Positions 1 to 7,920 of a DNA stretch of 33,332 nucleotides are shown here, one piece after another. The notes beneath the pieces are model-generated. The model searched no databases, was not told the origin of the DNA, and saw nothing but the letters and a program-made list of their open reading frames with translations. This DNA is from an uncultured Clostridia bacterium. GTDB taxonomy: Bacteria; Bacillota; Clostridia; Oscillospirales; Oscillospiraceae. The number at the start of each line of letters is the position of its first letter. The first letter of the stretch is position 1. Location: positions 1-33,332 of the forward strand of contig CAMEER010000013.1 in the NCBI GenBank assembly GCA_945915065.1. The letters run 5' to 3'. The translations under genes and the position numbers were made by a program.

Positions 1-661
<661 letters not shown>

Positions 662-728
662 GTTCGTTTCCTCCGGCAGAAATGGTATAAAAACGACAAA
701 TCGTCCGCTTATAGGTACTATATCTTGT

Positions 729-757
729 ATTATATTGCGGAACTTCCCTCAGGTCAA
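729..757 (-). promoter_or_regulatory. Sigma-A promoter of ftsZ
   Basis: On the minus strand the sequence reads TTGACC (752-757), a 17-bp spacer, then TATAAT (729-734). Transcription should begin near 722, giving a leader of about 60 nt before ftsZ. It lies in the only sizeable gap of the distal dcw genes. An AT-rich inverted repeat at about 765-792 sits between ftsQ and this promoter and might end part of the upstream transcripts. Confidence 0.8.
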
Positions 758-799
758 GTGCTAACGGCTTTTTTTCCAAAAAAGTTCGCCGTGGAGGGC

Positions 800-1558
800 T
801 CAGCCGGGGATAAAACTGGCCTTTCCTTCCTGCGTCATGTCGATGGCGCCGACTTCATTGACCTCCAGACGCTCTACCACCGCCACCAGATAGTCCAGCT
901 TATAATCGAAATCCGCATCCCGGCGGAAGGTCACATCGAACCGATCCAGATACCGGATCACCACTGAAGCGGCGTCACTCAGGTCGATGGACTGCACATC
1001 TGAAAGCATATCCTTATTCCGCAGCTGCCCCGTCACCGTCAGCAGCAGCCGGGCGGCGGCCTGCTGCTCCTCCGGCACCTGAATATCCGCGCCTACCTGG
1101 GGCGACTCCAGCGACAGCCCCTTGACCATGGCGTACTGATCGGCGCTGCCGACGGGCTTTGTGTCCACGATCTTGCCGTCGCCGGACAGCAGCCACAGCT
1201 TGCCCTCCTGTTGGATGGCGGCGGGAGCGGTACACTCGGTGACGACCACCACCAGAGTACCCGGCAGCTGGCGGCTGATGCGCACCGTTTCGATATAGGG
1301 CAGGGCGGAGGTGATCTTCTCCGAGACCTTGTATTTGTTCAGAAAGAACATGTTGTCGCCGGGGCTGATGCCGCCCGCCTCCACGATCTGATCGGAACTG
1401 TAGCGGCTGTTGCCAGCCACGGAAATGGTCTCCACCTTGAAAAACAGCGCCAGCGCCACGGCGATGGCGCCGCAAATGGCCGCAAAGACCAGCACTTTAT
1501 ACAGGAACGAGAACCGTCCCTGACGCCGTTTGCGATTGTACCTGCTTCGTCTGGCCAT
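800..1558 (-). CDS. ftsQ: Cell division protein FtsQ/DivIB-type, POTRA domain
   Basis: Bitopic division protein of the FtsQ-FtsL-FtsB (DivIB-FtsL-DivIC) complex that regulates septal peptidoglycan synthesis. The 252-residue protein has a short Arg/Lys-rich cytoplasmic N-terminus, one membrane helix at about residues 19-40, and directly after it a FtsQ-type POTRA domain (VETISVAGNSRYSSDQIVEA, to about residue 115). A beta-rich extracellular domain follows. The ATG start has AGGAT about 7 bases upstream. It sits 20 bp after murA and before ftsZ, the expected position for this gene in Firmicute dcw clusters. Sequence conservation in this family is low, so the identification rests on topology, POTRA and position. 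The name divIB would be equally valid. Confidence 0.9.
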   Translation of the reverse strand: MARRSRYNRKRRQGRFSFLYKVLVFAAICGAIAVALALFFKVETISVAGNSRYSSDQIVEAGGISPGDNMFFLNKYKVSEKITSALPYIETVRISRQLPGTLVVVVTECTAPAAIQQEGKLWLLSGDGKIVDTKPVGSADQYAMVKGLSLESPQVGADIQVPEEQQAAARLLLTVTGQLRNKDMLSDVQSIDLSDAASVVIRYLDRFDVTFRRDADFDYKLDYLVAVVERLEVNEVGAIDMTQEGKASFIPG

Positions 1559-1578
1559 AGTGTATCCTTTCGACTCTG

Positions 1579-2835
1579 TTACGGCTCCGCGGTGCTGACC
1601 TCCGCGCCCAATGCGGCAAGGTCGCCGGCGATATCCTGATAGCCCCGCTGGATATAGTGTATGTTGTGTATTTGCGTGACGCCCTGTGCCTGCAGACCGG
1701 CGATCACCAGGGCCGCGCCGCCCCGCAGATCGGCGGAGCGTACCGCCGCGCTGTGAAGGTCCGTCACGCCGCAGACCACGGCTACCCGGCCCTCCAAACG
1801 GATCTCCGCACCCATCCGCAGCAGCTCCGGCACATGGCGGTAGCGGCTCTCGAACATGTTCTCCACGAACATGGTGGCGCCCTCGCTGCGCAGCAGCGCC
1901 GCCATCAGCAGCGGCTGCGCGTCGGTGGGGAAGCCGGGGTAGGGAGAGGTGCGCACCGGCGCAATGGCCCGCAGACGCCCGCTGCTTTCCAAAGTAATGG
2001 TATCGTCATCACATTGCAGGCGGCAGCCGGCCTGATGCAGCGCCGTGGTGACGGTGGCCAGATGCCGGTAATTGATGCCGGTCAGCGTTACCTGGCCGCC
2101 GGCAGCGGCCGCCGCGCACAGGTATGTAGATGCCGCGATCCGGTCGCCGATGCAGCGGTGGGTGCAGCCGTGAAGGGTACCCTTCCCCTGTACCGTAATC
2201 GAGGAGGTGCCCGCGCCGTGGATCTCTACCCCCAGCTTCTGCAAAAAGTCCTGCAGATCCGCGATCTCCGGCTCCCGTGCGGCATTGGCGATGACGGTGG
2301 TGCCCTCTGCGCCGCAGGCGGCCAGAATGGCGTTTTCCGTGGCGCCCACGCTGGGCAGGGTCAGCACGATGTCGGCGCCCCGCAGGCGGTTTGCCCGGCA
2401 CAGCAGGCTCCCGCCGATCTCGTTGATCTCCGCGCCCAGCGTCCGCAGGGCGGTGAGGTGCAGGTCAATGGGCCGCGGTCCCAGCTCGCAGCCGCCGGGA
2501 TAGGACAGCTCCGCCTGCCCGCAGCGGCTGAGGATAGCCCCCAGAAAGATGACGGAGGAGCGCATTTTCCGCATCAACTCCTCCGGGATGTCGCAGCGGG
2601 AGATGTGGGTGGTGTCCACCAGCAGGTCGTTGCCGTCCCATTGGGCGGTACAGCCCAGATGCCGCAGGATCTCCGCCGCCGTTTCCACGTCGCTCAGCCG
2701 GGGACACTCCGCAATGCGGCAGGTATCGCCTGCCAGAAGGGCAGCGGCCAGCACCGGCAGCACGCTGTTTTTGGCGCACTGTACCGCGATCCGGCCGTGG
2801 AGAGGGCGGCCGCCCCCGATCATCAGATAAGACAT
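1579..2835 (-). CDS. murA: UDP-N-acetylglucosamine 1-carboxyvinyltransferase MurA
   Basis: Cytosolic enzyme for the first committed step of peptidoglycan synthesis, transferring enolpyruvate from PEP to UDP-GlcNAc. The 418-residue length is normal for the family. The substrate-binding pair K22-N23, the active-site Cys116 in the loop PGGCELGPRP, Asp305 in FPTDAQ and Arg371 in the DLRGG segment are all present. The enzyme should therefore be catalytically competent and of the fosfomycin-reactive Cys type. The ATG follows a GGCGGAG ribosome-binding site. It lies between murG and ftsQ, the place where murB is found in Bacillus. Whether it is the only MurA of the genome cannot be judged here, since Firmicutes often carry two. 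Confidence 0.96.
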   Translation of the reverse strand: MSYLMIGGGRPLHGRIAVQCAKNSVLPVLAAALLAGDTCRIAECPRLSDVETAAEILRHLGCTAQWDGNDLLVDTTHISRCDIPEELMRKMRSSVIFLGAILSRCGQAELSYPGGCELGPRPIDLHLTALRTLGAEINEIGGSLLCRANRLRGADIVLTLPSVGATENAILAACGAEGTTVIANAAREPEIADLQDFLQKLGVEIHGAGTSSITVQGKGTLHGCTHRCIGDRIAASTYLCAAAAAGGQVTLTGINYRHLATVTTALHQAGCRLQCDDDTITLESSGRLRAIAPVRTSPYPGFPTDAQPLLMAALLRSEGATMFVENMFESRYRHVPELLRMGAEIRLEGRVAVVCGVTDLHSAAVRSADLRGGAALVIAGLQAQGVTQIHNIHYIQRGYQDIAGDLAALGAEVSTAEP

Positions 2836-2892
2836 ATCGCTCCGCCTTTCCCAATGGTTTTACCCATCCTATGCGGCGCGGAGCTTGCCCTG

Positions 2893-4005
2893 TTACAGCA
2901 GGGACATGAGGGTGTTGTAAATACGTTCCGTGGCGTCGGGGATGCCCAGACCGGCCATAGCCTTGGCCATGGCGCGGCGCCTGCCGTCGTCGTTCAGAAT
3001 GGCGGCGGTCTCCTGATAGAGGGCGTCGCCGGTGGCCTGCTCCTCCGTCAGCACCACGGCGCCGCCGTGGGATTCCAGCATCCGGGCGTTCTTCTCCTGA
3101 TGGTTGGCCACCACATAGGGGGAGGGCACCAGAATGGTGGGCATGCCCAGCGCCGTCAGCTCGCTGAGGGTGCTGGCGCCGGCCCGGCTGATGACCAGAT
3201 CGGCGGCGGCCATGACCACGGACATGTCGTAAATGTACTGCCGCACGTCCAGCATGGGGCCGGACAGCCGGCGGCTCTCCAGTTCGCCGGACAGATGGGG
3301 CCAGTCGCTTTTTCCGGCGGCGTGGATGTGATGGAAGGGGAAACCGGCCTCCTGCTCCCGGGCAAAGAAGTCCAGCATCCGTTCGTTCATGGTGGCGGCG
3401 CCCAGACTGCCCCAGAAGGACACCACCAGCGGCTTATCATCGGTATAGCCCAGCTTCTGCCGGGCCTGCTCCTTCGTCAGGTCGAAGAAATCGCCCCGCA
3501 CCGGCGTGCCGGTGACCACCACCTTGTCGGGGTGCTTGTAGTGATGACGGCAGTCCTCGAAGCCCACCATCACGCAGTTCACACAGCCCTCCAGCAGCTT
3601 GGTGGTCAGGCCGGGGATCATGTTGGACTCATGGACGGCGGTGGGGATATGCCGCCGGGCGGCGGCTTTCACCGCCGGATAGCTGGCGTAGCCGCCGGTG
3701 CCCACCACCAGATCCGGCCGGAACGACCGGATGACGGCGTCCGCCTCATGGCGGGAGGTCACCAGCGTTTTGGCGGTCTTGAAGTTGTGCCGCAGTCCGC
3801 TGGGAGACAGGGAACGGTGGAAATTGCTGACCTCCACCGCTGCGAAATCGTAACCGGCCTTCTCCACAAGACCCCGCTCCATGCCGTCGGGGGTGCCCAC
3901 GAACAGCACGCGGACGACGGGATCCTTCGCCCGCATGTATCCCGCCAGCGCCAGCGCCGGATTCACATGACCGGCGGTGCCGCCGCAGGTAAAAATCACA
4001 TTCAT
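2893..4005 (-). CDS. murG: MurG, lipid II-forming GlcNAc transferase
   Basis: Membrane-associated GT-B glycosyltransferase that adds GlcNAc from UDP-GlcNAc to lipid I to give lipid II. The 370-residue protein has the N-terminal glycine-rich loop GGTAGH (residues 8-13), the second G-loop GGYASYP, and the C-terminal donor-binding segment SRAGASTLSEL followed by the conserved NHQ..NA region. AGGAG overlaps the stop codon of the preceding ftsW gene and lies about 7 bases before the ATG, so the two genes are probably translationally coupled. Position directly after the SEDS gene matches B. subtilis (spoVE-murG). Confidence 0.96.
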   Translation of the reverse strand: MNVIFTCGGTAGHVNPALALAGYMRAKDPVVRVLFVGTPDGMERGLVEKAGYDFAAVEVSNFHRSLSPSGLRHNFKTAKTLVTSRHEADAVIRSFRPDLVVGTGGYASYPAVKAAARRHIPTAVHESNMIPGLTTKLLEGCVNCVMVGFEDCRHHYKHPDKVVVTGTPVRGDFFDLTKEQARQKLGYTDDKPLVVSFWGSLGAATMNERMLDFFAREQEAGFPFHHIHAAGKSDWPHLSGELESRRLSGPMLDVRQYIYDMSVVMAAADLVISRAGASTLSELTALGMPTILVPSPYVVANHQEKNARMLESHGGAVVLTEEQATGDALYQETAAILNDDGRRRAMAKAMAGLGIPDATERIYNTLMSLL

Positions 4006-4019
4006 AGCCGTTGCTCCTT

Positions 4020-5228
4020 TTATCCGTTGCGCGGCGCGGGGATCTGCCGCGAGACGCTCAATACGATGCCCATTTCCACCAGCTGCAAGGCCAGCGCCGT
4101 GCCGCCGTAGCTGAAGAAGGGGAGAGAGATGCCGGTGGCCGGGACAAGACCCGTCACCACGGCGATGTTCAAAAACACCTGTAAGCCCAGATGGGCCATA
4201 ATGCCCACCACCAGCAGCGTGCCGAACCGGTCACGGGCATGAAGGGCGATCCAGAAGCCCCGCAGCAGCAGCAGCGCAAAAATCAGCATGATGACGCACG
4301 CGCCGATCAGCCCCAGCTCCTCGCATACCACGGCGAAGATAAAGTCGTTGTGCTCCTCAGGCAGGTACAGGAACTTCTGCCGTCCCTTGCCCAGTCCCAG
4401 CCCCAGCAGACCGCCGGAGCCGATGGCGATCAGGCTCTGCACCATCTGATAGCCGCTGTCGCTCATGTCCAGCCACGGGTCGTGCCACATGGTGATGCGG
4501 CTGGCGCCGTAGGAGATGACGCCTTTTTCCACCAGCTTCACGAACAGCACCGCCACGGCGGCCACGCTGCCCACGCCGGCGCCGATGAGCCAGCCCTGTA
4601 TGCCGCCCACCGCCATCATGATGGCGCCGGTGCCCACGATCAGGATCGTGCCGGACAGGTGAGGCTCCAGCAGCATCAGAATGGCAATCACGCCAAGAAT
4701 CGCCGCGTAAGGCAAAATCCCTTCCCGCCATTGCAGCATTTTCTCCCGCTTCTTGGAGATGCTGTCGGCGAAATAGACGATGACCGCCAGCTTGGCGATC
4801 TCCGACGGCTGGAAGGTAAACACGCCCTCGATACCCAGCCAGCGGGTGGCGTTGTTGCTGGTGATGCCCACATGGGGGACGATCACCAGTATCAGCAGAC
4901 AGATGGAGAAGATCAGCAGCATCCGGGCCGCGCCGCGCCAGCGCTGATAGTTGATCTTGCCCACCACGAACATGGCGAAAAGACCCAGCGCGGCGAAAAT
5001 GCCCTGCCGCTTGAAGTAGTAAGCGGGGTTGGACCCGCCGGTCTCATAGAAGGCGGAGGGAAAGCTGGCGGAGAACAGCATCACAAGGCCGACACCCGTC
5101 AGCATCAGCGTCAGCAGCAGGAAGGGAACATCCATGCGCCCGCCCTTGGCGGCCAGAATATGCTTGCGTTCCACCGCCTTGCGTCGCATTTTTTCGGAAT
5201 AACGGACAGGTCTTGGCTGCTGTGCCAT
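4020..5228 (-). CDS. ftsW: SEDS-family peptidoglycan glycosyltransferase FtsW/SpoVE
   Basis: Polytopic SEDS protein that polymerises lipid II together with a class B penicillin-binding protein during division or spore cortex synthesis. The 402 residues form about ten membrane helices after a basic cytoplasmic N-terminus. Conserved SEDS segments are visible, for example ITMWHDPW, the LYLPEEHNDFIFAV loop and the C-terminal GLVPATGISLPFFSYGGTA motif. The ATG is preceded by GGAGGG at good spacing. Location between mraY and murG fits either FtsW or SpoVE, and sequence alone does not decide, so the symbol is provisional. Its likely partner is the PASTA-type transpeptidase encoded upstream in the same cluster. 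Confidence 0.93.
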   Translation of the reverse strand: MAQQPRPVRYSEKMRRKAVERKHILAAKGGRMDVPFLLLTLMLTGVGLVMLFSASFPSAFYETGGSNPAYYFKRQGIFAALGLFAMFVVGKINYQRWRGAARMLLIFSICLLILVIVPHVGITSNNATRWLGIEGVFTFQPSEIAKLAVIVYFADSISKKREKMLQWREGILPYAAILGVIAILMLLEPHLSGTILIVGTGAIMMAVGGIQGWLIGAGVGSVAAVAVLFVKLVEKGVISYGASRITMWHDPWLDMSDSGYQMVQSLIAIGSGGLLGLGLGKGRQKFLYLPEEHNDFIFAVVCEELGLIGACVIMLIFALLLLRGFWIALHARDRFGTLLVVGIMAHLGLQVFLNIAVVTGLVPATGISLPFFSYGGTALALQLVEMGIVLSVSRQIPAPRNG

Positions 5229-5300
5229 GGTGTTCCCTCCTTCCTGATATGAGATATTCTCTGCGCGGAATATTTTGTCGCGCCGGAGCGCGAAACGATC

Positions 5301-6311
5301 TTACGCCGCCAAAAACCGCCCCGAGACCGCCACCACGGCCAGCAGGCAGAACAGCAGACTGACGGCGGTGAACACCGCCACCACCTTTTTCTCGCTCCAG
5401 CCGCACATTTCGAAGTGGTGGTGCAGGGGAGCCATCTTGAAGATCCGCTTGCCGTGGGTCAGCTTGAAATACGCCACCTGAATGATGTCGGACAATGTCT
5501 CGCAGATGTAGACAAAGCCCACCAGGATCAGGATCAGCGGCATGTCATAGGCGAAAGCCAGCGCCGCCACCGCACCGCCCAGGAACAGGGAGCCGGTGTC
5601 GCCCATAAACACCTTGGCGGGATAGTGATTATACAGCAAAAAGCCCAGCAGGCCGCCCAACAGCGCCGCGCTGAAGATGCTCAGCTGTCCGTAGTACGCC
5701 GGCAGCGCCGCCAGCACCGGCATGCAGCCCTCCCATGTGAAGAAGGCCGCCACCGGCAGCGTCACGCTGCTGGACAGCCCGTCGATGCCGTCGGTGATGT
5801 TGACGGCGTTGACGGTGCCCACGATGACAAAGGCGGCAAATACCAGATACACGCCCCAGCTCAGCACGATATGGGTGTTGAAAAAGGGAATGTACAGATT
5901 GGGGCTCAGCATCCCCTCATAGCGCATCAGGCACAGGAAGGCCACCGCCGCCGCCAGTTGCAGCAGAAACTTCTGGGGCGCCGTCAGTCCGGTGTTCTGG
6001 TGATGCTTCACCTTCTGATAATCGTCGATATAGCCGATGCCGCCGAACACCAGGGCGAACAGATAGACGTACAGGTGCTGGAAGTTTCCCGCCAGCATCC
6101 CGTTCCAGCCGCAGATGACGATGGCAACGCCGATGCCGATGATGAACATCAGTCCACCCATGGTGGGGGTGCCCTGTTTGGACATATGCCACTTGGGGCC
6201 GATCTCCTTGATGCTCTGGCCCGCCTTCAGGCGGACGAGAGCGGGGATCAGCAGTTTCCCCACCACGGCGGTAACAACAAAGCTGACGATGGCAGCCAAG
6301 ATAATTTCCAT
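5301..6311 (-). CDS. mraY: MraY, phospho-MurNAc-pentapeptide transferase
   Basis: Integral membrane enzyme that transfers phospho-MurNAc-pentapeptide from UDP to undecaprenyl phosphate, giving lipid I. The 336-residue protein has about ten membrane helices and all family hallmarks: Asp96-Asp97 in IDDYQK, the NITDGIDGLSS loop with Asp174, Asp238 in MGDTGS and the His cluster LHHHFE at 296-300. Only a weak AGAGAG sequence precedes the ATG. It stands 45 bp after murE. The 72-bp gap behind it, where murD is normally found in Firmicutes, contains only a short inverted repeat (5278-5293). Confidence 0.96.
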   Translation of the reverse strand: MEIILAAIVSFVVTAVVGKLLIPALVRLKAGQSIKEIGPKWHMSKQGTPTMGGLMFIIGIGVAIVICGWNGMLAGNFQHLYVYLFALVFGGIGYIDDYQKVKHHQNTGLTAPQKFLLQLAAAVAFLCLMRYEGMLSPNLYIPFFNTHIVLSWGVYLVFAAFVIVGTVNAVNITDGIDGLSSSVTLPVAAFFTWEGCMPVLAALPAYYGQLSIFSAALLGGLLGFLLYNHYPAKVFMGDTGSLFLGGAVAALAFAYDMPLILILVGFVYICETLSDIIQVAYFKLTHGKRIFKMAPLHHHFEMCGWSEKKVVAVFTAVSLLFCLLAVVAVSGRFLAA

Positions 6312-6356
6312 GTGAACGACTCTCTTTCTTCTGCCCCGGAGGGCGTTTTCTCTGGT

Positions 6357-7802
6357 TTACCGCATTTCCTTCAGATGCTGGGCCACGATCTCCCGCTCAT
6401 CCATGTGGAAATGCTGGTGATTGATCTCCTGGTAGTCCTCGTGCCCCTTGCCGGCCAGCACGATCACATCGCCCGGCTGGGCGTGATCCATGGCGTAGTG
6501 GATGGCCTTCACCCGGTCCGGCTCCACCGCGTAGGCGGTGCAGCCCTTCATCCCCGCCAGGATATCGTCGATGATGGTCATAGGCTCCTCGGTGCGGGGA
6601 TTGTCGGAGGTAACGACGGAGAAATCCGCCAGCCGCGCCGCGATCTCTCCCATGATGGGCCGCTTGGTGCGGTCACGGTCGCCGCCGCAGCCGAACACCA
6701 CCACGGTGCGGCCCTTGGCAAAGCCCCGCACCGACGCCAGCACGTTCTCCAGCGCGTCGGGCTTGTGAGCGTAATCGTTGAGGACGGTGAAGTCCATGCC
6801 GGGGGTGGGGATGATCTCCATGCGGCCCTTGACGCCGTGATTCCGGGCCAGCGCATCGGCGCAGTCGGCGATGGAAACGCCCAGATTCCAGCAGGCGGAG
6901 ATAGCGTCCAGCGTGTTGTACACCGTGAAGATGGCGGGAATCCCCACATGAACATGGGCCCACTCGGTATCCGCCTGAGCGTCGTAGTCCACACTGCCGG
7001 CGTGGAGCTGGATGTTCTTGGCGGAGAGGTCCGCCTCACCCTTGGCACTGTAGCTGAAGGTGCGGCAGGGGCAGTGGGCCAGCAGCCGCTCATGCCACGG
7101 ATCGTCGGCGTTGTAGATGGCCACGTCGCAGCGGTCGAAGAGGATCGCCTTGGCGTCGCAGTACGCCTCCATGGTGTGGTGGAAGTCCAGATGGTCCTGG
7201 CTCAGGTTGGTAAAGATGCCGATGGCGAACCGGATGCCGTATACCCGGTCCAGCGACAGGGCATGGGAGGAGACCTCCATCACCACATGGGTGCAGCCCG
7301 CGTCGGACATCTGGCGGAACAGCCGGTGCAGCTCGAAGGATTCCGGCGTGGTGCGCTCGGTGTGCAGCACCTGATCGCCGATCATGTTCTGGATGGTGCC
7401 CACCAGTCCTACCTTGGCCCCGGCCTTCTGCTCCAGAATGCTCTTGATGAGGTAGGTGGAGGTGGTCTTGCCGCTGGTGCCGGTGACGCCCACCATGGTC
7501 ATTTCCCGGGCGGGATGATCGAACCAGTTGCCGCCCATCAGGGCCAGCGCCCGGCGGGAGTTGGCCACCTGCACATAGGGGATATTCCCCTCCGGCACAC
7601 GCTCGCATACCACGCAGGCCGCGCCCTTTTCCGCTGCCATGGGGATAAACCGGTGGCCGTCCACCGCCTCGCCGCTGATGGCCACGAACACGTCGCCGGG
7701 AGCGGTGGAGCGGGAGTCATAGCTGACGCCGGTGATCTCCGCTTCCATATCGGCAGTGGCGGAAAGAATATCCAGCCCGTTCAACAGGTTCTTTAATTTC
7801 AT
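6357..7802 (-). CDS. murE: MurE, UDP-MurNAc-tripeptide synthetase (meso-DAP type)
   Basis: ATP-dependent cytosolic ligase adding the third amino acid of the peptidoglycan stem peptide. The 481-residue protein shows the Mur-ligase P-loop GVTGTSGKTT (105-114), the EVSSHAL motif (176-182), a likely carbamylated Lys218 in AKAILF, and DNPRTEEP (400-407). The DNPR motif is the specificity mark of enzymes that add meso-diaminopimelate rather than L-lysine, so a DAP-type wall is inferred. The ATG has GAGGAGG upstream. An internal promoter with an extended -10 lies in the 118-bp gap before the gene. Confidence 0.96.
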   Translation of the reverse strand: MKLKNLLNGLDILSATADMEAEITGVSYDSRSTAPGDVFVAISGEAVDGHRFIPMAAEKGAACVVCERVPEGNIPYVQVANSRRALALMGGNWFDHPAREMTMVGVTGTSGKTTSTYLIKSILEQKAGAKVGLVGTIQNMIGDQVLHTERTTPESFELHRLFRQMSDAGCTHVVMEVSSHALSLDRVYGIRFAIGIFTNLSQDHLDFHHTMEAYCDAKAILFDRCDVAIYNADDPWHERLLAHCPCRTFSYSAKGEADLSAKNIQLHAGSVDYDAQADTEWAHVHVGIPAIFTVYNTLDAISACWNLGVSIADCADALARNHGVKGRMEIIPTPGMDFTVLNDYAHKPDALENVLASVRGFAKGRTVVVFGCGGDRDRTKRPIMGEIAARLADFSVVTSDNPRTEEPMTIIDDILAGMKGCTAYAVEPDRVKAIHYAMDHAQPGDVIVLAGKGHEDYQEINHQHFHMDEREIVAQHLKEMR

Positions 7803-7853
7803 GGAAGAATCCTCCTCATATCCTGTTTTTGGCGGCGCATACCGCCTCTTGTC

Positions 7854-7882
7854 AGTATAGCAGGCAAAAACTGCGCAGGAAA
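7854..7882 (-). promoter_or_regulatory. Probable internal promoter before murE
   Basis: On the minus strand TATACT (7854-7859) is preceded by TGC, forming an extended -10 (TGn). A weak -35 candidate TTTCCT (7877-7882) lies 17 bp upstream. It is placed in the 118-bp gap between the transpeptidase gene and murE. The -35 is poor, so activity would depend on the extended -10. A 12-bp direct repeat, GGCAAAAACTGC, occurs at 7863-7874 and 7905-7916, and the first copy lies inside the spacer. Confidence 0.5.
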
Positions 7883-7920
7883 GACCGAATTATGCCTCTT
7901 ATATGGCAAAAACTGCTCTT

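Noticed and set aside
1657-4110. Very long plus-strand open frame opposite murA and murG
   Set aside because: It is antisense to two certain genes, rich in His, Gln, Gly and Arg without domain pattern, and is explained by high GC at third codon positions of the real genes.
5415-7796. Long plus-strand open frame opposite mraY and murE
   Set aside because: Same GC-driven antisense artefact; no ribosome-binding site and no recognisable domain.
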